The translations under genes and the position numbers were made by a program. Below are positions 1 to 5,616 of a stretch of 7,171 nt of DNA, in pieces (the first letter of the stretch is position 1; each line of letters begins with the position of its first letter). The notes below the pieces were generated by a model, which saw nothing but the letters and a program-made list of their open reading frames with translations, had not been told where the DNA came from and ran no database searches. This stretch comes from an uncultured Lachnospiraceae bacterium (GTDB lineage Bacteria > Bacillota > Clostridia > Lachnospirales > Lachnospiraceae): contig CAJUMM010000122.1 of NCBI GenBank assembly GCA_910586955.1, positions 1 to 7,171 of the forward strand, written 5' to 3'.

Positions 1-949
1 TAACAACCTTCAGGAACTGGAGCGGGTAGGATTTAAAACCGTTCTCTCTAAGGGACATTACGGTATCCATGAGCTGACGCCGGAGGTGTTAAAAGGCATG
101 GAAGACTACCTGGTAGTCGCCCCTGCCCACAACATTCCTTACCTGGAGGCTATCCGGCAGTTCCAGAAGCTGACCCCGGACGCCATGCTGGTGGGAGCCT
201 TTGAAACGGCCTTCCACACCACCATTCCCCTGGAACGCAAGCTCTACGGCATTCCCTACGAATGGTATGAAAAATACGGCATTGAACGTCTGGGCTACCA
301 CGGCGCCTCCCACAGCTATGTGGCGGAAATCCTGACGGAGCTTTACGGTTCCACAGGCAAAACCATCTCCTGCCATCTGGGAGGAAGCGGCTCTCTGTGC
401 GCCATTGACAACGGAAAAAGCGTAGATACCAGCTTCGGCCTTTCCCTCCAGGCGGGCCTTATCCAGTCCAACCGCAACGGCGATATGGATCCCTTTATTG
501 TCCCCTTCCTTCTGAAAGAGGGCATGGATCTGGACCAGGTACTGGAAGGCTTAAGCAAGCAGGGCGGACTCTTAGGAATCTCCGGGGTCAGCAACGATCT
601 CCGGGATATTGAACAGGCCGCCGCAGAGGGAAACCGGCGGGCCAAACTGGCCATTGACGTATTCTGCAATGGCATCGTCCGCTATATCGGTTCTTACTAT
701 GCAGAGCTTGGAGGTCTTGATCACCTGGTATTTACCGGAGGCATCGGAGAGCATGGAACTACCGTGCGCCGGATTGTGTGCGATCAGTTAAAGCACATGG
801 GAATCCTTCTTGATCCAGGTAAAAATCTCTCCTACAGCCGGAATGCAGTGATCTCCTGCAAAGATTCACCTGTCACCATCCACGTGATCCCCGCTAACGA
901 GGAGCTTGGAGTGGCCCGCAAAACCTTTGCTTACCAGCCCAAAGCCTGA
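1..949 (+). CDS. Acetate/propionate kinase-family protein, 5' end outside the window
   Basis: The reading frame is open from the first complete codon (base 2), giving about 315 residues. Acetate kinases are about 400 residues, so roughly the first 85, including the N-terminal phosphate-binding strand, lie outside. Family marks seen: YHGASH (bases 296-313; canonical HGTSH), NGKSVDTS (410-433), NRNGDMDP around 470-493 (canonical TRSGDIDP, with the conserved Arg kept), LLGISGVSNDLRDIE (569-613), FTGGIGEH (731-754) and NEE near the C-terminus (894-902). The family is cytoplasmic and transfers phosphate between ATP and acetate or propionate. Odd points: the canonical FDTAFH reads FETAFH (200-217), and the GNGAS loop reads GGSGS. 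These changes leave the substrate uncertain; it may be a paralogue rather than the housekeeping AckA, so no symbol is given. No phosphotransacetylase gene is visible beside it. The family call is secure; the exact substrate is not. Confidence 0.9.
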   Translation, partial: NNLQELERVGFKTVLSKGHYGIHELTPEVLKGMEDYLVVAPAHNIPYLEAIRQFQKLTPDAMLVGAFETAFHTTIPLERKLYGIPYEWYEKYGIERLGYHGASHSYVAEILTELYGSTGKTISCHLGGSGSLCAIDNGKSVDTSFGLSLQAGLIQSNRNGDMDPFIVPFLLKEGMDLDQVLEGLSKQGGLLGISGVSNDLRDIEQAAAEGNRRAKLAIDVFCNGIVRYIGSYYAELGGLDHLVFTGGIGEHGTTVRRIVCDQLKHMGILLDPGKNLSYSRNAVISCKDSPVTIHVIPANEELGVARKTFAYQPKA

Positions 950-997
950 CAGCGCTTTGAGGAATATCTCTGCTCCAGGAAAATTTGCGTACATAAA

Positions 998-1026
998 AAG
1001 CCATGGTTTACAAAAAACCATGGCTT
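998..1026. terminator. Bidirectional intrinsic terminator between convergent genes
   Basis: A perfect 12-bp stem, AAGCCATGGTTT (998-1009) with AAACCATGGCTT (1015-1026), has a 5-base loop. On the minus strand it is followed directly by TTTTT-type sequence, a good terminator for the DUF4190 gene. On the plus strand the tail is only ATTTGATT, weaker, but it can serve the kinase gene that ends at 949. Confidence 0.85.
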
Positions 1027-1041
1027 ATTTGATTCACATAT

Positions 1042-1401
1042 TTATGCGGCCATCATAGCCAGCCCAAGGATAATCAAAAATCCAAGCACTAGAGAAATCA
1101 AAAGGCCAATAGCGGAAGTAATAATTCCGGCTACTGCCATGCCCTTTCCCTCCCTGTGCTGGGCAATGCTGACAATTCCCATAATCAGGCCGATAGCCCC
1201 CATGACAAAGGCGATATAAAACGCCCAGAACAGAAATATTGACATCAGAATTGCCAAAATTCCCAAAACCAGGGATGTCACTGCCAGGTTGCTGCTTCCC
1301 TTCTGCTCCCGTTCTCCCACAATAATCGTGGGCTGATAGGGCTGCTGGGGGAAATTATTATTGTTCCACTCGTTGTTATTATATCTTGGATCCTGTTCCA
1401 T
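1042..1401 (-). CDS. DUF4190-type small membrane protein
   Basis: A 119-residue protein. Residues 1-36 are hydrophilic and rich in Asn, Gln and Pro, a typical low-complexity cytoplasmic tail. After this come hydrophobic segments at about 39-80 (probably two helices) and 88-117, joined by the polar loop QHREGKG. The SLVLGILAIL opening and the EGKGMAVAGIITSAIG repeat of the same pattern are the signature of DUF4190 proteins, whose function is unknown. Start choice: an ATG at 1407 touches the AAGGAGG ribosome binding site (1408-1414) with no spacing, while the in-frame ATG at 1401 has 6 bases of spacing, so 1401 is preferred; the longer form would be 121 residues. It lies 8 bp after the stop of the upstream membrane-protein gene if initiation is at 1407, and 14 bp after it from 1401, so the two are very likely cotranscribed and perhaps translationally coupled. 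Confidence 0.82.
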   Translation of the reverse strand: MEQDPRYNNNEWNNNNFPQQPYQPTIIVGEREQKGSSNLAVTSLVLGILAILMSIFLFWAFYIAFVMGAIGLIMGIVSIAQHREGKGMAVAGIITSAIGLLISLVLGFLIILGLAMMAA

Positions 1402-1415
1402 CTCCATCCTCCTTA

Positions 1416-1898
1416 TTAAATCCCTGCCTTCTGCCTAAGCCAGATTACAAAGACACAATAAAGAATCTGGACAACGGTACAGGCCGCAAATGCTGCCACC
1501 ACGCTCTTGATCTTTCCTTCCAGTCCCAGTTTTATGTAAAGGAAGCCAAACAAAAGCCCGATAATCAGACATAGCCAGCCCCCTGCAATGGCACCTCCCA
1601 GACAGCTGATACCCAGAAACACATTGCTCAAAGCCGGCATCTTGTGAAGGGGTACATAAGGTTCCCCGCTTCCCTGGTAAATCCCGTTAACCGCCAGCCT
1701 CACCTTGTTGCCAATTACAACCACCCGAAGCTCCGTACCGTCAATCACCACCGGATAGTCAATCATGACAATCCACCAGTTCTGTGATTTCACCTTGTAG
1801 CTTACGCCGTTCACCAAGATCTTGGCCCCGCCAAAGCCGGTTTTGTACTCAATGGTATGCGCGGTTCCGTTCACATTCACATCCCATACTTTTTTCAT
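1416..1898 (-). CDS. Membrane protein with FAIM1-like N-terminal beta domain
   Basis: A 160-residue protein of unknown function. Residues 1-80 are beta-rich and soluble: WDVNVNGTAHTIEYKTG, ILVNG (27-31), then VVIDGTELRVVVIGNKVRLAVNG near 50-72. The pattern of Trp-x-Val, a polar turn, HxIE, Gly and (V)xVNG resembles the beta-sandwich of FAIM1 (Fas apoptotic inhibitory molecule), for which bacterial relatives exist; this is recognition by eye and not a search result. Residues about 91-123 and 131-154 are hydrophobic, giving two or three membrane helices, so the beta domain would be tethered to the membrane. No signal peptide is seen. The ribosome binding site GAGAGGGG lies just upstream of the ATG. 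It is the first gene of a two-gene operon with the DUF4190 gene, with a -10 element about 60 bases upstream. Confidence 0.75.
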   Translation of the reverse strand: MKKVWDVNVNGTAHTIEYKTGFGGAKILVNGVSYKVKSQNWWIVMIDYPVVIDGTELRVVVIGNKVRLAVNGIYQGSGEPYVPLHKMPALSNVFLGISCLGGAIAGGWLCLIIGLLFGFLYIKLGLEGKIKSVVAAFAACTVVQILYCVFVIWLRQKAGI

Positions 1899-1958
1899 TT
1901 TTCCGCCCCTCTCTGCTTGTTTTCACTGCACGGATTATAGAAAATCCTATTCTGCCTT

Positions 1959-1987
1959 ATTATATCCTATTTCGCAGATCATTTCCA
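1959..1987 (-). promoter_or_regulatory. Probable promoter of the membrane-protein operon
   Basis: On the minus strand a perfect TATAAT (1964-1959) lies 17 bases after TGGAAA (1987-1982), which matches the -35 consensus at four of six positions. A second TATAAT at 1939-1934 lacks a good -35. The distance to the ATG at 1898 is ordinary. Confidence 0.55.
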
Positions 1988-2079
1988 TAAAATTTTCACC
2001 TTTTAGCGGATAATTTTGTACCTTTTCCGGAAAGTCCCCGCTCCGAAGCACCTGCCCAGGGAAAAAGCCTTTATATCAC

Positions 2080-2118
2080 AAAAAACCGCCGCACGAATTT
2101 ACTTCGCACAGCGGTTTT
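2080..2118 (-). terminator. Intrinsic terminator after rplL
   Basis: On the minus strand AAAACCGC (2118-2111) pairs with GCGGTTTT (2089-2082), and the inner eight positions also pair if G-U wobbles are allowed, around a 5-base loop GTAAA. A run of six T follows. This is a strong Rho-independent terminator that closes the rplJ-rplL transcript 30 bp after the rplL stop. Confidence 0.92.
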
Positions 2119-2147
2119 CTTCCTTATGATCCTGTAATGCAGATGCC

Positions 2148-2525
2148 TTATTTCAAAGCAACGGCAGCGCCCTGCTCTTCCAGTTTCTTCTTCAGCTCTT
2201 CTGCCTCTGCCTTGGAAACGCCCTCCTTGATTACCTTCGGAGCGCTGTCTACCAGGTCTTTTGCTTCCTTCAGGCCAAGTCCGGTCACTTCACGTACCAC
2301 CTTGATAACCTTAACCTTGGAATCTCCGGCACTGGTCAGCTCTACGTCGAAGGAATCCTTCTCCTCAGCCGCTGCGGCCTCGCCTGCACCTGCTGCTGCA
2401 ACTACTACACCTGCTGCTGCAGATACGCCAAACTCTTCCTCACAAGCCTTTACCAGCTCGTTCAGCTCTAATACGGATAACTCTTTGATCGCTTCGATAA
2501 ACTCAGCAGTTGTCAATTTTGCCAT
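2148..2525 (-). CDS. rplL: 50S ribosomal protein L7/L12
   Basis: A 125-residue protein, the usual length. Residues 1-33 (LTTAEFIEAIKELSVLELNE) form the helical N-terminal domain that dimerises and docks on L10. An Ala/Gly/Glu-rich flexible hinge follows at about 36-56. The C-terminal domain from about 58 contains VKVIKVVREVTGLGLKEAKD and LVDSAPKVIKEGVSKAEAE, the surface that recruits elongation and initiation factors to the ribosomal stalk. The ATG at 2525 has AGGAGG with 8 bases of spacing. It is second in the rplJ-rplL unit, 48 bp after rplJ, so it is expected to share the L10 leader control. A terminator follows directly and rpoB does not. Confidence 0.98.
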   Translation of the reverse strand: MAKLTTAEFIEAIKELSVLELNELVKACEEEFGVSAAAGVVVAAAGAGEAAAAEEKDSFDVELTSAGDSKVKVIKVVREVTGLGLKEAKDLVDSAPKVIKEGVSKAEAEELKKKLEEQGAAVALK

Positions 2526-2573
2526 TTCATTTTCCTCCTGATTTTAATTTGTTCTAAAATATCATGTTTGTGA

Positions 2574-3071
2574 TTATGCTTCTTCTGCGTTCATGCCTTC
2601 TGCAATCTGATTCAGAACCCGGGCAAAGTTGGTAATCGGGGACTGGATGCTTCCAAGCAGTTTTCCCAGAAGTTCTTCTCTGGAAGGAACTTTGGAAATT
2701 GCGTCCATGCCTGCTGCATCGTAGTAGCTTCCCTCTACGATACCGGCTTTGATCTCCAATGCCTTTGCATTCTTTGCGAATTTTGCAAGGATTCTCGCCG
2801 GAGCCGTCGCATCTGTCTTAGAGATGGCGATAGCGTTGGGCCCCTCCAGATGCTGGGAAAGGCTCTCGCACTGGGTTCCCTTGAAAGCAAAGTTCATCAT
2901 TGTGTTCTTGTAAACCTTGTAGATGACATCGTTCTCTCTCAGCTCTTTGCGGAGTCTGGTGTCTTCTTCCACCGTGAGGCCGCAGTAGTCTACCAGAACT
3001 ACAGACTGGGCGTCTGCAATATTTTCTGCAATCTCGTCTACAACCGGTTTCTTCAATTCGACTTTTGCCAT
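2574..3071 (-). CDS. rplJ: 50S ribosomal protein L10
   Basis: A 165-residue protein, normal for the family. It forms the base of the ribosomal stalk, binding 23S rRNA through its N-terminal domain and L7/L12 dimers through its C-terminal helix. Seen: the N-terminal domain opening AKVELKKPVVDEI, VVLVDYCGLTV (24-34), the family motif YKVYKNTMM (51-59), LEGPNAIA (75-82) and VPSREELLGKLLGS (128-141), then a C-terminal helix ending in an acidic tail. The start at 3071 has AAGGAGG 9 bases upstream. An in-frame start at 3155 would give a 193-residue form but lies in the attenuator region of the leader and lacks family support. The gene follows its own promoter and an L10 leader RNA. Confidence 0.98.
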   Translation of the reverse strand: MAKVELKKPVVDEIAENIADAQSVVLVDYCGLTVEEDTRLRKELRENDVIYKVYKNTMMNFAFKGTQCESLSQHLEGPNAIAISKTDATAPARILAKFAKNAKALEIKAGIVEGSYYDAAGMDAISKVPSREELLGKLLGSIQSPITNFARVLNQIAEGMNAEEA

Positions 3072-3119
3072 GAATGGTGTACCTCCTTTTCTTATTTGTC
3101 CACCAACCCGACGGATATG

Positions 3120-3150
3120 AAAAACCCTCTCTGCCAAAGACAGAGAGGGT
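3120..3150 (-). terminator. Attenuator of the L10 leader
   Basis: On the minus strand a perfect 10-bp stem, ACCCTCTCTG (3150-3141) with CAGAGAGGGT (3133-3124), has a 7-base loop and then a run of T ending at 3120. It lies between the L10-binding core and the rplJ ribosome binding site, so it can stop transcription before the coding region. The T tract is short, consistent with conditional rather than complete termination. Confidence 0.88.
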
Positions 3151-3239
3151 CTCAAATCATTCTCATGAATGTGTGGTCCTCGGCAGGCGTTTTCTCCTTA
3201 TGCCTCTCGGCACCTGCTGTCTTCGGGTAGTGCTTACGC
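3120..3239 (-). promoter_or_regulatory. L10 leader RNA (autoregulatory element for rplJ-rplL)
   Basis: The minus strand carries the conserved L10-leader core CGAAGACAGCAGGTGCC (3225-3209), a TGCC-GAGA-GGCA tetraloop hairpin (3212-3201) and a closing CGCCTG (3189-3184) that pairs with CAGGTG (3216-3211, one wobble), followed by CCGAGG. This is the kink-turn-containing RNA that L10, or the L10-L12 complex, binds to repress its own operon in many bacteria. An intrinsic terminator directly downstream fits control by attenuation. The 5' end is set by the promoter-predicted start near 3239. Confidence 0.93.
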
Positions 3240-3245
3240 TATGCT

Positions 3246-3274
3246 AGGATAGCATATCTGATTCTAAATGTCAA
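3246..3274 (-). promoter_or_regulatory. Sigma-A promoter of rplJ-rplL
   Basis: On the minus strand a perfect -35 TTGACA (3274-3269), a 17-base spacer and -10 TATCCT (3251-3246) preceded by TGC, an extended -10. Transcription should start near 3239, at the 5' edge of the L10 leader. The -35 lies only about 9 bases after the rplA stop codon. Confidence 0.88.
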
Positions 3275-3282
3275 TCTATAAA

Positions 3283-3975
3283 TTAGACCAGCTTCGCTGT
3301 GTTCAGCTTAACGCCCGGTCCCATGGTGGGAGAAAGGGTTACGCTCTTTAAGAACTGTCCCTTTACAGCCGACGGCCTTGCTTTATTGATTGCATCGATA
3401 AGCGTCTGGAAGTTGTCCGCTAACTGCTCCTCTGTGAAAGAAGCTTTTCCTATTGGCACGTGGATAATGTTGGTTTTGTCCAGTCTGTACTCAATCTTAC
3501 CTGCTTTGATATCCTGGATTGCTTTCGTAACATCCATGGTTACGGTTCCTGCTTTGGGGTTCGGCATCAGGCCCTTAGGTCCAAGTACACGTCCGAGACG
3601 GCCTACCACACCCATCATATCGGGAGTCGCCACTACAACGTCAAAGTCCAGCCATCCCTCGTTCTGGATCTTGGGAACCAGCTCCTCTGCTCCTACAAAA
3701 TCCGCCCCTGCCGCCTGGGCCTCGTCGGCCTTGGCATTCTTCGCAAATACCAGAACACGGGCAGTCTTGCCTGTTCCGTGGGGCAGTACTACCGCACCGC
3801 GGATCTGCTGATCCGCATGGCGGCCGTCACAGCCGGTCCGGATATGAGCCTCGATGGTCTCATCAAATTTTGCAACAGCCAGCTTCTTTACAAGGCCGAT
3901 TGCTTCGTCTTTGTCATACTGAGCCAGTTTGTCGTAGAGCTTTGCAGCCTCAACGTATTTCTTTCCATGTTTCAT
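3283..3975 (-). CDS. rplA: 50S ribosomal protein L1
   Basis: A 230-residue protein, the standard length. L1 builds the mobile stalk of the 50S subunit that helps release deacylated tRNA from the E site, and in many organisms it also represses its own operon by binding mRNA. Family marks: VAKFDETIEAHIR (34-46), RHADQQIRGAVVLPHGTGK (52-70) and the RNA-binding signature GRLGRVLGPKGLMPNPKAGT (125-144). The C-terminal end has FLKSVTLSPTMGPGVKL, typical of the family. The ATG at 3975 has AGGAGG with 9 bases of spacing. The gene is last in the rpmG-secE-nusG-rplK-rplA run, 73 bp after rplK, and its ribosome binding site abuts an element resembling the L1 rRNA site, suggesting that L1 controls its own translation. 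Confidence 0.98.
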   Translation of the reverse strand: MKHGKKYVEAAKLYDKLAQYDKDEAIGLVKKLAVAKFDETIEAHIRTGCDGRHADQQIRGAVVLPHGTGKTARVLVFAKNAKADEAQAAGADFVGAEELVPKIQNEGWLDFDVVVATPDMMGVVGRLGRVLGPKGLMPNPKAGTVTMDVTKAIQDIKAGKIEYRLDKTNIIHVPIGKASFTEEQLADNFQTLIDAINKARPSAVKGQFLKSVTLSPTMGPGVKLNTAKLV

Positions 3976-3983
3976 ATTAAATA

Positions 3984-4029
3984 ACCTCCTGGTGGTGATT
4001 GCGGGAATCTGGGTTAATCCCTCCCACGT
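3984..4029 (-). promoter_or_regulatory. Putative L1-binding mRNA element before rplA (copy 2)
   Basis: The minus strand reads GTGGGAGGG near the left arm (4027 down) and CACCAC at the right arm, with GTGG (4027-4024) pairing CCAC (3995-3992) and an inner GGGA...TCCC pairing. The GUGGGAGG strand with an AU-rich strand ending ACCAC is the pattern of the L1-binding region of 23S rRNA (helices 76-78). The ribosome binding site AGGAGG follows the CCAC arm after one base, so bound L1 would hide it. It matches the copy before rplK at 43 of 46 positions. Confidence 0.75.
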
Positions 4030-4048
4030 CTTATGATACAGTTACGTC

Positions 4049-4474
4049 TTAATCTGTTACAGTGATACCCATGCTTCTAGCTGTACCAGCGATCATGCTG
4101 ATGGCGGCGTCAATGCTTGCTGCATTCAAATCCGGCATCTTCAGCTCTGCGATCTTCTGAACCTCTGCTCTGGTGATGGTTGCAACCTTGGTCTTGTTGG
4201 GAACTCCCGAACCGGACTGGATGTTGCATGCTTTCTTCAGCAGAACGGCCGCAGGCGGAGTCTTGGTAATAAAGCTGAACGATCTGTCTGCGTAAACTGT
4301 AATAACAACCGGAATAATCATTCCGTCCTGGTCTGCGGTCCTGGCGTTGAACTGCTTCGTAAACTCTACGATGTTCACGCCGTGCTGACCAAGGGCCGGT
4401 CCTACGGGCGGAGCCGGTGTTGCCTTTCCAGCAGGAATCTGCAATTTAATATAACCTGTTACTTTTTTTGCCAT
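4049..4474 (-). CDS. rplK: 50S ribosomal protein L11
   Basis: A 141-residue protein, exactly the usual length. L11 binds the GTPase-associated region of 23S rRNA at the base of the stalk, where it takes part in factor-dependent GTP hydrolysis and in stringent-response signalling. Seen: the proline-rich linker segment PAPPVGPALGQHGVNI (20-35), which is the thiostrepton-contact area, NARTADQDGMIIPV (43-56), and the C-terminal RNA-binding domain with KTPPAAVLLKKA (71-82) and the closing ARSMGITV. The start at 4474 has AAGGAGG 8 bases upstream. A GTG-initiated longer frame begins inside the L1-element hairpin (4525) and would add 17 unfamiliar residues; it is rejected. It lies 74 bp after nusG, with no clear promoter of its own between them. 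Confidence 0.98.
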   Translation of the reverse strand: MAKKVTGYIKLQIPAGKATPAPPVGPALGQHGVNIVEFTKQFNARTADQDGMIIPVVITVYADRSFSFITKTPPAAVLLKKACNIQSGSGVPNKTKVATITRAEVQKIAELKMPDLNAASIDAAISMIAGTARSMGITVTD

Positions 4475-4481
4475 GTCAGGC

Positions 4482-4527
4482 ACCTCCTTGTGGTAATTGC
4501 GGGAATTTGGGTTAATCCCTCCCACGT
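4482..4527 (-). promoter_or_regulatory. Putative L1-binding mRNA element before rplK (copy 1)
   Basis: On the minus strand GTGGGAGGG starts at 4525, GTGG pairs with CCAC (4493-4490), and an inner GGGA...TCCC stem is possible. The 3' side reads AATTACCAC, close to the GAAAUACCACC strand of the L1 site in 23S rRNA. CCAC touches the AAGGAGG ribosome binding site. L1 repression by a site before rplK is the classical arrangement of L11-L1 operons; this is its likely form here. Confidence 0.8.
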
Positions 4528-4548
4528 TTTGTGATTAATAAGTGATAC

Positions 4549-5064
4549 TTACATCTTCTTTACTTCTGAGAAACTGATCTCTACCGGCGTTTCCCTGCCG
4601 AACAGATCCACGTTTATGATTACAGTCTGTTTTCCATGGTTCATGGACTGGATCACACCTACGGTGTCAAGCCATGCCCCGCCTGTAACAATAACCGTAT
4701 CCCCTTCTACGAAATCGACGACGAAATTTTCAGACTGGATTCCCAGCGGCCGCATCTCCTCCTCCGTGAGCGGAACCGGCTTGGATCCGGGCCCAACAAA
4801 TCCGGTAACGCCTCTGGTGTTGCGCACCACATACCAGGTGTCGTCATTCATCACCATGTTGATCAGAACATACCCCGGAAACATTTTCTTCTGAACCTGC
4901 TTTCTGGCGCCGTTCTTCATCTCCACTACATCCTGCATAGGAACCCTCACTTCGAGGATCTGTTCCTCCAGATGCCTGTTTTCAATCGTCTTCTCAATGT
5001 TGGCCTTAACCTTGTTCTCATACCCGGAATAGGTATGAACTACATACCAGTTCGCTTCTGCCAT
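4549..5064 (-). CDS. nusG: Transcription termination/antitermination factor NusG
   Basis: A 171-residue protein of standard length. NusG rides on RNA polymerase, affects pausing and elongation, and links to ribosomes or Rho through its KOW domain. The N-terminal NGN domain (about 4-105) shows WYVVHTYSGYENKVKANIE, the KKMFPGYVLINMVMND segment (59-74) and WYVVRNTRGVTGFVG (77-91). The KOW domain (about 117-171) has EGDTVIVTGG and the ending FGRETPVEISFSEVKK. A small oddity is GGAWLDTVG where most NusG have GPFANFxG; it is a loop change and does not argue against the call. The ATG at 5064 is 10 bp after the secE stop, and that stop overlaps the GGGGTGAT ribosome binding site, so translation is probably coupled to secE. 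Confidence 0.97.
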   Translation of the reverse strand: MAEANWYVVHTYSGYENKVKANIEKTIENRHLEEQILEVRVPMQDVVEMKNGARKQVQKKMFPGYVLINMVMNDDTWYVVRNTRGVTGFVGPGSKPVPLTEEEMRPLGIQSENFVVDFVEGDTVIVTGGAWLDTVGVIQSMNHGKQTVIINVDLFGRETPVEISFSEVKKM

Positions 5065-5074
5065 ATTATCACCC

Positions 5075-5278
5075 CTACAGCTTGATCAAAGCATCTACGC
5101 CATACGTCATAATAACGTCCAGCACTTTGATAATAATGCCTAGAACGATGGATGTCACCACCACAGCTGCCGTCTGTTTGGTGAGGGATTTTCTGTCCGG
5201 CCAGATGATCTTCTTATACTCAGCTTTCAGGCCCTTAAACCAGCTCTTCTTGGGAGCTTTCTCTGCTGCTTCGCTCAT
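5075..5278 (-). CDS. secE: Preprotein translocase subunit SecE
   Basis: A 67-residue protein, typical of the short single-span SecE of Firmicutes. It clamps the SecY channel in the cytoplasmic membrane and is needed for protein export. Residues 1-15 are charged. The conserved amphipathic segment GLKAEYKKIIWPDRKSL (16-32) carries the hallmark WP. One transmembrane helix follows at about 36-58 (TAAVVVTSIVLGIIIKVLDV). The ATG at 5278 lies 24 bp after rpmG; GGAAAGGAAAG gives a moderate ribosome binding site. It sits between rpmG and nusG, the canonical order, and is presumably driven from the promoter before rpmG. Confidence 0.95.
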   Translation of the reverse strand: MSEAAEKAPKKSWFKGLKAEYKKIIWPDRKSLTKQTAAVVVTSIVLGIIIKVLDVIMTYGVDALIKL

Positions 5279-5302
5279 CCTTCCACTTTCCTTTCCGGCA
5301 TC

Positions 5303-5452
5303 CTACTTCGTCTCTTTGTGCAGTGTGTGTTTTCTGCAGAACCTGCAGTACTTGCTGGTCTCCATCCGGTCCGGATGGTTCTTTTTCTCTTTTGTCATGT
5401 TGTAGTTACGCTGCTTACACTCCGTACATGCCAATGTGATCTTTACGCGCAC
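5303..5452 (-). CDS. rpmG: 50S ribosomal protein L33, zinc-binding type, GTG start
   Basis: A 49-residue protein beginning MRVKITLACTEC and ending KHTLHKETK, which is the full family pattern. Four cysteines in two CxxC pairs (9, 12 and 36, 39) make this the zinc-binding (C+) form. NYNMTKEKKNHPDRME in the middle is also characteristic. L33 binds the 50S subunit near the E site. The start is GTG at 5452, supported by GGAGG (5465-5461) with 8 bases of spacing; the frame stays open upstream but with no better start. The gene is first in the run rpmG-secE-nusG-rplK-rplA and follows a consensus promoter and an 87-nt leader. Confidence 0.96.
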   Translation of the reverse strand: MRVKITLACTECKQRNYNMTKEKKNHPDRMETSKYCRFCRKHTLHKETK

Positions 5453-5483
5453 GACTTCCACCTCCGCTTGCTTTCAATTTGCT

Positions 5484-5527
5484 GGCGGCTAAAAAACCGC
5501 CGTTTTTCAGGCATAAAAAAAAAGCCT
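5484..5527 (-). other. rpmG 5' leader with two T-rich-loop hairpins
   Basis: Between the predicted start near 5539 and the rpmG ribosome binding site lie two small stems on the minus strand: AGGC (5527-5524) with GCCT (5512-5509) around a loop containing nine T, and GGCGG (5501-5497) with CCGCC (5488-5484) around TTTTTTAG. Neither is followed by a T run in the minus direction, so they are not terminators for this operon. The role is unknown. Confidence 0.5.
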
Positions 5528-5545
5528 ACTTCCATTCGCCATAGT

Positions 5546-5575
5546 ATCATAGCACGTCTGCCTGCAAAATGTCAA
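5546..5575 (-). promoter_or_regulatory. Sigma-A promoter of the rpmG-secE-nusG-rplKA operon
   Basis: On the minus strand a perfect -35 TTGACA (5575-5570), an 18-base spacer and -10 TATGAT (5551-5546) preceded by TGC, an extended -10. Predicted start near 5539. It is the only good promoter seen upstream of the five-gene run. Confidence 0.88.
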
Positions 5576-5616
5576 GACTTTTTCCGCAGTTTCGGTCCTT
5601 TGCGGCCAAATTGCTG

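Noticed and set aside
3072..3155. N-terminal extension of rplJ from 3155
   Set aside because: It would be read through the attenuator hairpin of the L10 leader. The ATG at 3071 has AAGGAGG and gives the standard L10 start.
4475..4525. N-terminal extension of rplK from a GTG at 4525
   Set aside because: The GTG is the first arm of the putative L1 element. The ATG at 4474 has a perfect ribosome binding site and gives the standard 141-residue protein.
5484..5506. Possible + strand terminator (GGCGG stem followed by TTTTT)
   Set aside because: The stem is only 5 bp and no + strand gene lies upstream for it to terminate. It is better described as part of the rpmG leader.
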